5,817 nt of DNA from Candidatus Rokuibacteriota bacterium (GCA_030597995.1 JAUVQV010000073.1:1-5817), one strand, 5' to 3'; counted from the stretch's first letter, positions 1-5,649 are shown. Notes: generated by a model from the letters alone, not told the origin. A program made the numbers and translations.

Positions 1-35
1 GGGGAGAGGCGGGCAGGCAACGACCGCCAGCACAA

Positions 36-1976
36 GTGGAAGATGATCTGAAAAGTGACCACCACCGGGTTCTCGTAGTTGACGACGATCCTGACGTCTT
101 AGCAATCATCACCACACTCTTAGAGGGGAACGGTTACCGTGTCTCTCAGGCGGGTGACGGTGAAGGATGTCTGGCCCTGCTGGGACGGGAGCAGCCTGAA
201 GTCGCTCTCGTTGACTTTTTACTCCCCGATATCAACGGCTTAGAGCTCGTCAGACTGCTGCATCGCATCGATGCCGATCTTCAGATTATAGTGGTCACCG
301 GGGAGGGCAGTGAGAAGCTAGCCGTCGAGATGATGAAGTCCGGGGCTCACGACTACCTGACCAAGCCCTTTGAGAATCATGAACTGCTGGCGGCGGTGCG
401 TCGTGGATTTGATGTGCGACGTGTCAAGACCAGTAAAATGTACCGGGACCTAGACACCGCAAACCGTGAGCTTCTCCGGGACAGGAGCGAAAAGGAGGCC
501 ATCCTCAGGGGCCTCTCCGACGGCCTCTTCGCTATAGATACAAACCTCCGCATCATTTCCTGGAACCCGGCCGCCGAGGCCATAACCGGGTACTCCCGGG
601 AGGAAGCCCTGGGGAGGCAAATGGACAGTCTTTTCGGACCGGAGTTTTGTAGGTCTGAGAAGGCCTTCCTCAAAAGTCCGGGTGACGACGTCTTCCACCA
701 CGTCGAGGCCACATTGACTTTCCCAAAAAGGCAAATGCAGCCGGTGACTGTGTTAAAGGGTGCTTCGCACCTACGCGATGAAAAACGTGAAGTGATCGGC
801 CTGATGATCATCATCAGGGACGTTTCCGAAAACAAGGCCCTGCGTCGGATAAAGATTGAACAGGATCGTGAGTTGGCCCGTATTCAGGAGGAACTTCGCT
901 ACCGGGTCGTCGTCGCCCAGAAAAATGAGCTGCTCGAGAAGAACATGAGCGAGTTGAACCGGAGAATTTCGGAGACTTCCATCCTCTGTGAGGTGAGCAA
1001 GATCCTGACCTCAAAACTGGACCTGGAGGATGTCTTGAGTAGCGTCATGAGCTTGGCGGGTGAGCTCTGCAACGCCCAGGCATACTCAATCAGGCTGATG
1101 GAAAAGAAGAAGAAAAGATTAAGGCTGGTGGCGCATCACGGCTTGAGTGAGACGTACTGCAATTGCGGACCGATCCCCCTGGGAAAGTCCGTCGCGGGCG
1201 TAGTAGCCCTGGAACGGAGACCTATCTATCTGGCCGACACACTGGATGACAAGCGCTTTCTCAAGGTAGATGTCGCACGGCGCGAGGGGCTCAAGTCCAT
1301 CCTCTGCCTCCCTCTGATCATTCGTGAGCGATGCATCGGAGTGATGACCTTTTATCATAAGATGACGTACTATTACACCAGTGACGAAATTCAGTTCCTT
1401 TCGACATTCGCCAGCACGGTCTCCATCGCCATCGACAATGCCAGGCTGTATGAGGAAAAAGCACGTATGGCAATAACCGACGGTCTGACAGGCCTTCATA
1501 ACCATCAATTTTTCTACGAGAATCTGACAATCGAGATAGGACGAGCAAGGCGCTACCGCCACAACCTGGCCCTGATTCTCATAGACATTGACCATTTCAA
1601 AAAGTTCAATGATGTGCGTGGGCATCAGGCCGGTGACGGCCTGCTTCGGGAAATCAGCGCCCTTTTTCAAAAAGTGGCACGGGAAAACGACCTGGTGGCC
1701 CGCTATGGCGGAGAAGAGTTTGTCTTCCTCCTGCCGCAGGCCAATAAAAAGGAAGCTCTGATCTTTGCCAAGAGACTTTGCCGAAGAATAGCCAGGCACT
1801 CTTTCAGTGGGGAGGAAGTTCTTCCGGGCGGCAAAATGACCATCAGCCTCGGAGTAGCCGCCTATCCTCAGGACGTCGACACTGCCCAGGATCTCATCCA
1901 TGCGGCCGACAAGGCCCTTTATCTGGCCAAGGATAAGGGGCGAAACCAGGCTCAGGAGCACCAGCCGGTTGGTTGA
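36..1976 (+). CDS. Response regulator diguanylate cyclase (REC-PAS-GAF-GGDEF)
   Basis: A 646-residue cytoplasmic signalling protein predicted to make cyclic di-GMP from two GTP when its receiver is phosphorylated. Domains in order: REC at about 10-125 with acidic pocket D16-D18, phospho-acceptor D60 (in ALVDFLLPDING), T88 and K110 (LTKPF); a short coiled linker; PAS at about 153-265 (ISWNPAAEAITGYSREE); a second coiled stretch at about 268-312; GAF at about 315-470; GGDEF at about 480-640. The cyclase residues align with PleD: metal ligands D517 and E560, guanine contacts N525 and D534, and signature GGEEF at 558-562. The inhibitory RxxD site is present at R549-D552. It should therefore be active and product-inhibited. 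No transmembrane segment and no kinase domain are visible, so the cognate histidine kinase lies elsewhere. The GTG at 36 has no good ribosome site, and the frame is open to the window edge, so the true start may lie further upstream. Confidence 0.93.
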   Translation: MEDDLKSDHHRVLVVDDDPDVLAIITTLLEGNGYRVSQAGDGEGCLALLGREQPEVALVDFLLPDINGLELVRLLHRIDADLQIIVVTGEGSEKLAVEMMKSGAHDYLTKPFENHELLAAVRRGFDVRRVKTSKMYRDLDTANRELLRDRSEKEAILRGLSDGLFAIDTNLRIISWNPAAEAITGYSREEALGRQMDSLFGPEFCRSEKAFLKSPGDDVFHHVEATLTFPKRQMQPVTVLKGASHLRDEKREVIGLMIIIRDVSENKALRRIKIEQDRELARIQEELRYRVVVAQKNELLEKNMSELNRRISETSILCEVSKILTSKLDLEDVLSSVMSLAGELCNAQAYSIRLMEKKKKRLRLVAHHGLSETYCNCGPIPLGKSVAGVVALERRPIYLADTLDDKRFLKVDVARREGLKSILCLPLIIRERCIGVMTFYHKMTYYYTSDEIQFLSTFASTVSIAIDNARLYEEKARMAITDGLTGLHNHQFFYENLTIEIGRARRYRHNLALILIDIDHFKKFNDVRGHQAGDGLLREISALFQKVARENDLVARYGGEEFVFLLPQANKKEALIFAKRLCRRIARHSFSGEEVLPGGKMTISLGVAAYPQDVDTAQDLIHAADKALYLAKDKGRNQAQEHQPVG

Positions 1977-1989
1977 GCGGCCAAGGATA

Positions 1990-2115
1990 ATGAAAAGTCC
2001 ATTTTCCTACGGAGGTTTGCGGAGAAGGATAATTCTCTTCATGGTGATTTCTCTTTTCGTCTGTGTCGACCTTTCCACGGAACAAAGTCGGGGTAGCCTT
2101 GAGCTCCGAACTTGA
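1990..2115 (+). pseudogene. N-terminal stub of a membrane sensor, truncated
   Basis: An ATG at 1990, 13 bases after the diguanylate cyclase stop and just behind AAGGA (1983-1987), opens a frame of 41 residues. It begins MKSPFSYGGLRRRIILFMVI and then reads SLFV. An arginine cluster followed by a hydrophobic run is how membrane sensor proteins commonly begin. After about residue 23 (near 2058) the reading turns into a hydrophilic, meaningless tail, which ends at TGA 2113-2115. From 2063 onward the neighbouring frame carries GAF-domain sequence instead. I read this as the surviving first transmembrane segment of a sensor gene whose following part was lost, with a frame change at the seam. It may be the original 5' end of the GAF/HD-GYP remnant that follows. 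That connection is inferred from order and orientation only. Confidence 0.5.
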
Positions 2116-2521
2116 CAGCGACCGGCTGGTTCAGTTATTAATTAACATCTCGGTCAAGGGTCTCAGGGCGGAAATAGGTCTAATCATGCTGATAGGTGAA
2201 GATGACACCAAGCTCGTCATGCGCGGCTGGTCCGGCCTTGGTAATAAAATCGAATTAACTTTGCCGGTCAGCACGGGTGAGAGTGTCTCTGGAAAGGTGG
2301 CCATCGAAGCGCGCATCCTGGCGGTGGCCGATGCCTACGATGCCATGATCACGGCACGTCCTTATCGAAGCCCCCGGACGAAGAAAGAGGCCATCGCTGA
2401 ACTGCGCCGATGCTCCGGAACCCAATTTGACCCCTTGGTGGTGGAGAACTTCATTGAGATCCTGGAGACTGATCCCGAGATCCTGAAGATGGAGGAGAGC
2501 CTATCGTCAATCGGGACGTAG
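2063..2521 (+). pseudogene. Remnant of a GAF / HD-GYP protein, internally deleted (open frame of 152 aa)
   Basis: The frame is open from GTG 2063 to TAG 2519-2521, but the protein is a composite of two family pieces. Residues about 8-82 are the first half of a GAF domain (VALSSELDSDRLVQLL, then LVMRGWSGLG and a GESVSGKVAIE segment). From residue 83 the text is the extreme C-terminal part of an HD-GYP phosphodiesterase (ARILAVADAYDAMITARPYR, then CSGTQFDPLVVENF). The rest of the GAF and the whole HD...GYP metal-binding core are missing, so c-di-GMP hydrolysis is not possible. The seam lies around 2303-2312. GTG 2063 lacks a ribosome site and is probably just where the surviving frame opens. 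An automatic pipeline would call this a small hypothetical or GAF-domain CDS. Expression as a short dead-enzyme peptide cannot be excluded, but decay is the simpler reading. The last ten bases lie inside the tRNA gene that follows. Confidence 0.65.
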
Positions 2522-2588
2522 CGCAGCTTGGTAGCGCACCAGTTTCGGGAACTGGGGGTCGCTGGTTCAAATCCAGTCGTCCCGACCA
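2512..2588 (+). tRNA. tRNA-Pro (anticodon CGG)
   Basis: A complete cloverleaf of 77 bases with the CCA end encoded. The acceptor stem CGGGACG (2512-2518) pairs with CGTCCCG (2578-2584). D stem GCGC/GCGC lies at 2521-2524 and 2534-2537. Anticodon stem CCAGT/ACTGG lies at 2539-2543 and 2551-2555, around loop TTCGGGA, giving anticodon CGG at 2546-2548. The T arm is GCTGG/CCAGT with loop TTCAAAT. Discriminator A2585 is followed by CCA 2586-2588. The unusual first base C and the overall pattern match bacterial proline tRNAs. A run of six T (2590-2595) follows almost at once and could help end transcription. The 5' end overlaps the stop codon region of the upstream GAF/HD-GYP remnant. Confidence 0.96.
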
Positions 2589-2695
2589 ATTTTTTCCCGC
2601 ATATTTCGAAGGTGTTTGTTGGGAATACGGCTCGTCAGGAAAAGGTGTGTGAAGTGTGCGGTTTAGTTGTGCTTCGCCTCACTCCACATTAATGA
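2589..2695. other. Spacer between tRNA-Pro and the LOG-like gene
   Basis: This 107-base gap begins with the T run after the tRNA. I see no convincing sigma-70 promoter in it, no stable hairpin with a T tail, and no Shine-Dalgarno sequence in front of the ATG at 2696. The downstream pair of genes must get its transcript either from a promoter I cannot recognise or from read-through of the tRNA gene. Confidence 0.4.
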
Positions 2696-3223
2696 ATGGG
2701 TTCTGAAGGAGAAAGACCATCGCATATTAGCGGGGAGCCGTTTCAAATCGGTGTGATCGGCGCTGGAGAAGCTGACACCGAATTGAGAATCCTGGCTCGA
2801 AGGCTTGGACACTTGATCGCTGAGCGAGGGTGGAGGATGCTTTGCGGAGGTCTCGGAGGAGTGATGGAGGCGGCCAGCCAGGGGGTTTCGGAGAGGGGAG
2901 GGTTCGCAGTCGGGATTCTCCCGGGCACCTCTCGCAGGCGCGGGAATCCCTACCTCGGGATAGCGTTACCCACCGGAATGGGGCAGGCGCGGAACGCACT
3001 CATTGCTCAAGCAGCGGATGCCTTGATTGCCGTCGGGGGAGGATACGGCACCCTGTCGGAGATCGCCCTCGGGCTCAAGATGGGAAAGCCGGTCATTTCG
3101 CTGCGATCCTGGCGCCCGGCGAAGTCGGTCTTGATCGTTGAAACCCCGGAGGCTGCTGTCGCAGCCGTGGCCCGAGCTCTGGAAACACACCTAGATTTTG
3201 GAAAGGAGGAACGGCCATGGTAG
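2696..3223 (+). CDS. TIGR00725 / LOG-like nucleotide-binding protein (SLOG superfamily)
   Basis: A 175-residue soluble Rossmann-like protein. An N-terminal strand and glycine turn ([10 protein letters not shown], about 18-27) is followed by the glycine-rich [12 protein letters not shown] (about 49-60), the segment [18 protein letters not shown] (about 83-100) and the signature [10 protein letters not shown] (113-122). The last corresponds to the PGGxGTxxE motif of the LOG/lysine-decarboxylase-like family, with G in place of P. True LOG enzymes remove ribose 5-phosphate from nucleoside monophosphates to free the base. The TIGR00725 branch has no settled function, so the reaction here is unproven. 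The ATG at 2696 lacks a ribosome site, and the first 15 or so residues look like an unneeded extension, so a later start is possible (GGAG lies at 2709-2712). The 3' end overlaps the apt start by 7 bases, so the two are probably translated together. Confidence 0.85.
   Translation: MGSEGERPSHISGEPFQIGVIGAGEADTELRILARRLGHLIAERGWRMLCGGLGGVMEAASQGVSERGGFAVGILPGTSRRRGNPYLGIALPTGMGQARNALIAQAADALIAVGGGYGTLSEIALGLKMGKPVISLRSWRPAKSVLIVETPEAAVAAVARALETHLDFGKEERPW
3203..3210 (+). promoter_or_regulatory. Strong Shine-Dalgarno for apt
   Basis: AAGGAGGA ends six bases before the ATG at 3217, near-ideal complementarity and spacing. It lies inside the last codons of the LOG-like gene and fixes the apt start despite the 7-base overlap between the two frames. 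Confidence 0.85.
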
Positions 3224-3732
3224 AAACTCTGAAATCCTTGATTCGGGACATCCCGGACTTTCCCAAAAAAGGGATCCTGTTCAAAGATATCACGACCTTG
3301 TTCCGGGACCCGGTTTCCTTTCGCCGGGCGGTTGATATGGTGGCGGAGCGGTACGATGGGAAAAAAATCGATTTGGTAGTCGGCATCGAAGCTCGGGGAT
3401 TTATCATCGGCGCGGCCTTGGCGTACCGGCTTCAAGCCGGAGTTATTCTTATTCGAAAACCGGGAAAACTCCCCTACAAGACACACCACACCGTCTACGA
3501 GCTGGAATACGGTCTGGACCAGCTGGAGATCCATCAGGACGCAATCAACCCCGGACAAAAGGTGGTGATCGCCGACGATCTCCTCGCGACGGGAGGAACT
3601 ATGAACGCCGTGGTGGAATTAGTAGAGAAACTCCAGGGGGAGATCGTGGAATGTGCTTGTTTAGTGGAACTGGAATTCCTGAAAGGAAGGGAGAAGATAC
3701 AGCAGCCCGTGTTTTCGTTAATTCAGTTTTGA
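3217..3732 (+). CDS. apt: Adenine phosphoribosyltransferase
   Basis: A 171-residue cytoplasmic enzyme that converts adenine and PRPP to AMP and pyrophosphate (purine salvage). It has full family length and all landmarks: N-terminal [17 protein letters not shown] (12-28), the base-pocket region [16 protein letters not shown] (54-69), the flexible loop KPGKLPYKT (81-89), the PRPP-binding motif [13 protein letters not shown] (116-128) with the acidic pair D120-D121, and the usual C-terminal [10 protein letters not shown] followed by FSLIQF. The start is fixed by a strong ribosome site. The gene overlaps the upstream LOG-like frame by 7 bases, which suggests coupled translation and perhaps a shared job in recovering bases. 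No terminator with a T tail follows. The next recognisable item, 37 bases after the stop, is a broken tRNA. Confidence 0.97.
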   Translation: MVETLKSLIRDIPDFPKKGILFKDITTLFRDPVSFRRAVDMVAERYDGKKIDLVVGIEARGFIIGAALAYRLQAGVILIRKPGKLPYKTHHTVYELEYGLDQLEIHQDAINPGQKVVIADDLLATGGTMNAVVELVEKLQGEIVECACLVELEFLKGREKIQQPVFSLIQF

Positions 3733-3769
3733 GCGGCGGCCGTTATTTCGGGAAAGAAGCCGAATTCGC

Positions 3770-3806
3770 GCCCCCGTAGCTCAGATGGATAGAGCGGCAG
3801 ATTCCC
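3770..3806 (+). pseudogene. 5' half of a tRNA, probably tRNA-Arg, cut in the anticodon loop
   Basis: From 3770 the sequence reads as a normal tRNA: acceptor strand GCCCCCG (3770-3776), T8-A9, D stem GCTC/GAGC (3779-3782 and 3792-3795) with loop AGATGGATA, then anticodon 5' stem GCAGA (3797-3801) and loop TTCC (3802-3805). After that nothing pairs. There is no TCTGC, no T arm, no CGGGGGC acceptor complement and no CCA. The A at D-loop position 20 and C at positions 34-35 fit arginine tRNAs (CCU or CCG anticodon). The third anticodon base is beyond or at the break, so the isoacceptor is uncertain. The bases after the break lead within six nucleotides into the stop codon of the minus-strand gene. 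This cannot be a working tRNA. Confidence 0.75.
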
Positions 3807-3811
3807 GGTAA

Positions 3812-4195
3812 TCAGTAAAAATTCCACCACTTCCTCTTTTGGATCACCAGGGAATTCATCTCGTCGATCCGTTGGGCCATCAGTCTGAGAAGCTGATAAG
3901 AGAACTCGTGGTTCTTGCTGAGAAAAGCCTGGAGATCATCGATTACATAAAAACTCGATTCCTTGGTGGTTATAACAGTTGCACCACGGTTGAGGTCGAG
4001 TAGTGTGGACATCTCGCCGAATATCGACCCCCGCTCGGAGACACTGGTGATTTCCTTGCCGTCTATCTGGATGATCATTTCGCCGTCCTGAAGAACGTAG
4101 GCGCTTTTGCCGCTGTCACCTTCCTTGAGCACCGTCTCGCCGGCAGAAATTTTCACAACCGGCATGTCCATGAGCATCAAATATGGAATCAACAT
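3812..4195 (-). CDS. Stand-alone cyclic-nucleotide-binding (CRP-type) domain protein
   Basis: A 127-residue soluble protein that is essentially one cNMP-binding beta-barrel: VVKISAGETVLKEGDSG at about 13-29, AYVLQDGEMIIQIDG at about 32-46, and the phosphate-binding cassette SIFGEMSTLLDLNRGATVI at 57-75. The cassette residues E61 and R70 that hold the ribose and phosphate in the family are present, so cAMP/cGMP-type ligand binding is plausible. There is no helix-turn-helix, so it is not itself a CRP/FNR transcription factor. The C-terminal helices end in a basic-aromatic tail (QKRKWWNFY). A GAGGGG ribosome site stands just upstream of the ATG at 4195, and internal ATGs at codons 7, 9 and 11 are alternatives. 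It converges with apt and diverges from the cytochrome operon. Its partner or output is unknown. Its stop codon lies six bases from the break point of the truncated tRNA. Confidence 0.88.
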   Translation of the reverse strand: MLIPYLMLMDMPVVKISAGETVLKEGDSGKSAYVLQDGEMIIQIDGKEITSVSERGSIFGEMSTLLDLNRGATVITTKESSFYVIDDLQAFLSKNHEFSYQLLRLMAQRIDEMNSLVIQKRKWWNFY

Positions 4196-4217
4196 ATCCC
4201 CTCTCTCGTGTTAATCC

Positions 4218-4247
4218 TTGACAAGCCGTCTATAACCCGAATCTAAA
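4218..4247 (+). promoter_or_regulatory. Candidate sigma-70 promoter, plus strand
   Basis: A perfect TTGACA at 4218-4223 is followed after 18 bases by TCTAAA at 4242-4247 (four of six matches to TATAAT). If used, it would give a leader of about 250 bases before the membrane-protein gene at 4500, containing the hairpin at 4363. The -10 is weak and the distance is long, so this is a modest candidate only. Confidence 0.25.
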
Positions 4248-4362
4248 GTCCCGGGCTGTACCATCACACACGGTTGGGCAAGCGCTTGTCGAGAGCTTTA
4301 AAGATTTTACGAATCACCTTCTAAAGTTTCTTAATTTATATAACACTAAACTTGCAAAGTCA

Positions 4363-4380
4363 ATCCCCTGAAGAGGGGAT
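4363..4380. repeat. Hairpin-forming inverted repeat in the leader region
   Basis: ATCCCCT (4363-4369) and AGGGGAT (4374-4380) form a perfect 7-bp stem around a GAAG loop. No T run follows on either strand, so it does not look like an intrinsic terminator. It could be an RNA element in the leader of the downstream operon or an operator-like site. Confidence 0.5.
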
Positions 4381-4499
4381 ACCTCCCCGCGGTCCTCCTC
4401 ATGTCTGAGACCGGACTTCTGAGGAATCGACACCATTGAGCCTTGAAAACAACCAAAAAATCTCTTGAACTTTAAAAAAAGGTGTGGTAACAACTTGAT

Positions 4500-5126
4500 A
4501 TGGCAAAGGAAAATCGGCACCTTCTCGTGCCACGTTGGCGTCGCCAGGACATTTTCTGCAAGAAGTGGTTCCAGTTCCGGATCATCTCGTATTACATCCT
4601 CATTCTCCTGGGCGGCGCCGCCGGACTCTCCTATTATATTTACCGCTATGCCTACCGCAAGATTCTTCTCGAAATGTTTGGCGGACACTCCCTGACCGAA
4701 ACGCCGTGGGAGATCCTTCGTAACGGGATCTTCGTGATCAATGGGGTGGCGGTAGCGGCGGTGATCATTGCTGGCATTGTTACCACGTTTTTCATTACGC
4801 GGTCCGTGGCTCGGGCGGCAGAACGGCTCACAGAGAATTTACATCTGACCCGGGATGGCGGACGCTCGCGAGACTGGGCACCTCCCCTGGGCATCTATGA
4901 ATTTCAGCACCTCCAGAGGCTCCTCGACGAGGCGCTGGAAACCCATCACGTCAGGGTGGAAGAGCTGGAAATGCTCGCAAGAATCCTGCAGGAAAAGGTG
5001 CGGGAGGTGCGCTCGCAGCTGGAGCGTGATGGAGCTCAGTCCTGCTCACGGGAGCTGAGGGATCTGTACGTTCAGTGCGAGAAACTCAAGGGCGCTTTCG
5101 ACAAATTCACCGTGAAAAAGCCGTGA
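4500..5126 (+). CDS. Two-TM inner-membrane protein with cytoplasmic coiled-coil tail
   Basis: A 208-residue protein of no family I can name. A basic N-terminus (RWRRQ, KK) is followed by TM1 at about 28-50 (YYILILLGGAAGLSYYIY), a short external loop (about 51-75), TM2 at about 76-100 (IFVINGVAVAAVIIAGIVTT), and a tail that starts like a HAMP linker (about 100-150) and runs into a long charged coiled coil (about 135-200, e.g. VEELEMLARILQEKVREV). The layout resembles the membrane input half of a chemoreceptor or sensor without any output domain. ATG 4500 is the first possible start because TAA at 4488-4490 closes the frame upstream. The ribosome site is weak. It overlaps the following cytochrome gene by four bases (GTGA), so the two are translationally coupled. 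A related membrane protein begins right after the cytochrome. The coupling suggests it docks with or senses the cytochrome; this is inference. Confidence 0.8.
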   Translation: MAKENRHLLVPRWRRQDIFCKKWFQFRIISYYILILLGGAAGLSYYIYRYAYRKILLEMFGGHSLTETPWEILRNGIFVINGVAVAAVIIAGIVTTFFITRSVARAAERLTENLHLTRDGGRSRDWAPPLGIYEFQHLQRLLDEALETHHVRVEELEMLARILQEKVREVRSQLERDGAQSCSRELRDLYVQCEKLKGAFDKFTVKKP

Positions 5127-5635
5127 AATACAAGCTTGGAGTCTTCCTTCTTGGCGGTGTAGCTGGCTGTGCCCTCGTCATGTCACAGTCGCTCAGCGAG
5201 CTTCCCTTGAATCCCCATGCCTTCATGGACCAACCGGACATTTGCTCCACCTGCCACAAGTACTGGGAGGGGCAGCTCGAGCCCCACATGTTTTCCGTCA
5301 TGGTCCACGAGGTATGCGAGGTGTGCCACGCGGAACTTGGGCGCTCACACCCGATCAATATCAATCCTCAGGACTACGATATCCAGGTAGACGAAACAAT
5401 ACCCCTCGCTTACATCGAACAGCTTGGAGACGACGTGGTTTCCTGCGGCAGCTGTCACAACCCCCACGGGGAATGGTTCTCCCCCGTGAAGGCCTATGAA
5501 AAACAGCCTGAACTTTTCCTGCTGATCGTCAGCCCCGACGAGGAGATCAAGTATTACAAGACTTACTACCTGCGTGCGAGCGACCCCGTAAAGGGGTATC
5601 TGGTGCTCTGCGTGTTATGTCATCCCTACGAATGA
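5123..5635 (+). CDS. Tetraheme c-type cytochrome, exported
   Basis: A 170-residue secreted electron-transfer protein. I take GTG 5123, which overlaps the upstream stop as GTGA and places a basic-hydrophobic export signal right at the N-terminus (VKYKLGVFLLGGVAGCALVM). The frame also has an earlier GTG at 5075, which would add 16 charged residues in front of the signal. Four CXXCH heme sites are present: CSTCH (41-45), CEVCH (65-69), CGSCH (108-112) and CVLCH (163-167), the last only three residues from the end. Five further histidines (32, 55, 62, 76, 115) could serve as distal ligands, so four bis-His hemes are possible. The pattern resembles small doubled-CXXCH or NapC/NrfH-like cytochromes, but I cannot assign a subfamily. 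VAGC (13-16) also fits a lipobox, so it may be lipid-anchored. It sits between two similar membrane proteins. Confidence 0.9.
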   Translation: MKYKLGVFLLGGVAGCALVMSQSLSELPLNPHAFMDQPDICSTCHKYWEGQLEPHMFSVMVHEVCEVCHAELGRSHPININPQDYDIQVDETIPLAYIEQLGDDVVSCGSCHNPHGEWFSPVKAYEKQPELFLLIVSPDEEIKYYKTYYLRASDPVKGYLVLCVLCHPYE

Positions 5636-5637
5636 AT

Positions 5638-5641
5638 GAGG
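5638..5641 (+). promoter_or_regulatory. Shine-Dalgarno choosing the start of the last gene
   Basis: GAGG, eight bases before ATG 5650, supports that start. An in-frame ATG at 5632 overlaps the cytochrome stop as ATGA and would add six residues. Both are possible and both imply close coupling to the cytochrome gene. Confidence 0.55.
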
Positions 5642-5649
5642 ACACAAGG

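Larger units (their letters stand above)
4196..4499. other. Divergent intergenic region (304 bp)
   Basis: This gap separates the minus-strand cNMP-binding gene from the plus-strand cytochrome operon, so it should hold both promoters. It is AT-rich at about 4291-4360. It contains a perfect 10-base palindrome CAAGCGCTTG (4279-4288), an inverted pair GACAAGC (4220-4226) and GCTTGTC (4284-4290), an 8-base direct repeat TCTAAAGT (4242-4249 and 4320-4327), and a short hairpin at 4363-4380. A second possible fold pairs CGGTC with GACCG (about 4390-4413). No open frame of gene quality and no known riboswitch pattern was recognised. Confidence 0.6.

Noticed and set aside
1119..1961. Long minus-strand frame of 280 residues
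   Set aside because: It lies antisense to the GAF and GGDEF domains of a clear plus-strand gene, and its translation shows no family motif; it is a shadow of codon bias.
3007..3558. Minus-strand frame of 183 residues
   Set aside because: It is antisense to the LOG-like gene and apt, both well supported on the plus strand, with no recognisable motif of its own.
3747..3764. Terminator after apt
   Set aside because: TTCGG and CCGAA can pair as five base pairs, but the loop is eight bases and no T run follows.
4363..4380. Intrinsic terminator
   Set aside because: The 7-bp GC-rich stem is good, but there is no T run after it on the plus strand or the minus strand.
4465..4493. Promoter TTGAAC / TAACAA immediately before the gene at 4500
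   Set aside because: The -10 matches only three of six positions, and the start of transcription would fall on the ATG itself.
4196..4499. A GEMM (c-di-GMP or cGAMP) riboswitch in the leader of the cytochrome operon
   Set aside because: Such switches often control cytochrome genes in Geobacter-like bacteria, so I looked for the conserved GEMM core and tetraloop-receptor pattern, but found no match on either strand. The hairpin present is too short.
4314..4688. Minus-strand frame of 124 residues covering the divergent region
   Set aside because: Half of it is antisense to the first membrane-protein gene, the rest crosses AT-rich intergenic DNA, and no domain pattern is visible.
5075..5122. 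Longer start for the cytochrome at GTG 5075
   Set aside because: It would put 16 charged residues before the export signal and overlap the upstream gene by 52 bases; the GTGA overlap start at 5123 is far more natural.
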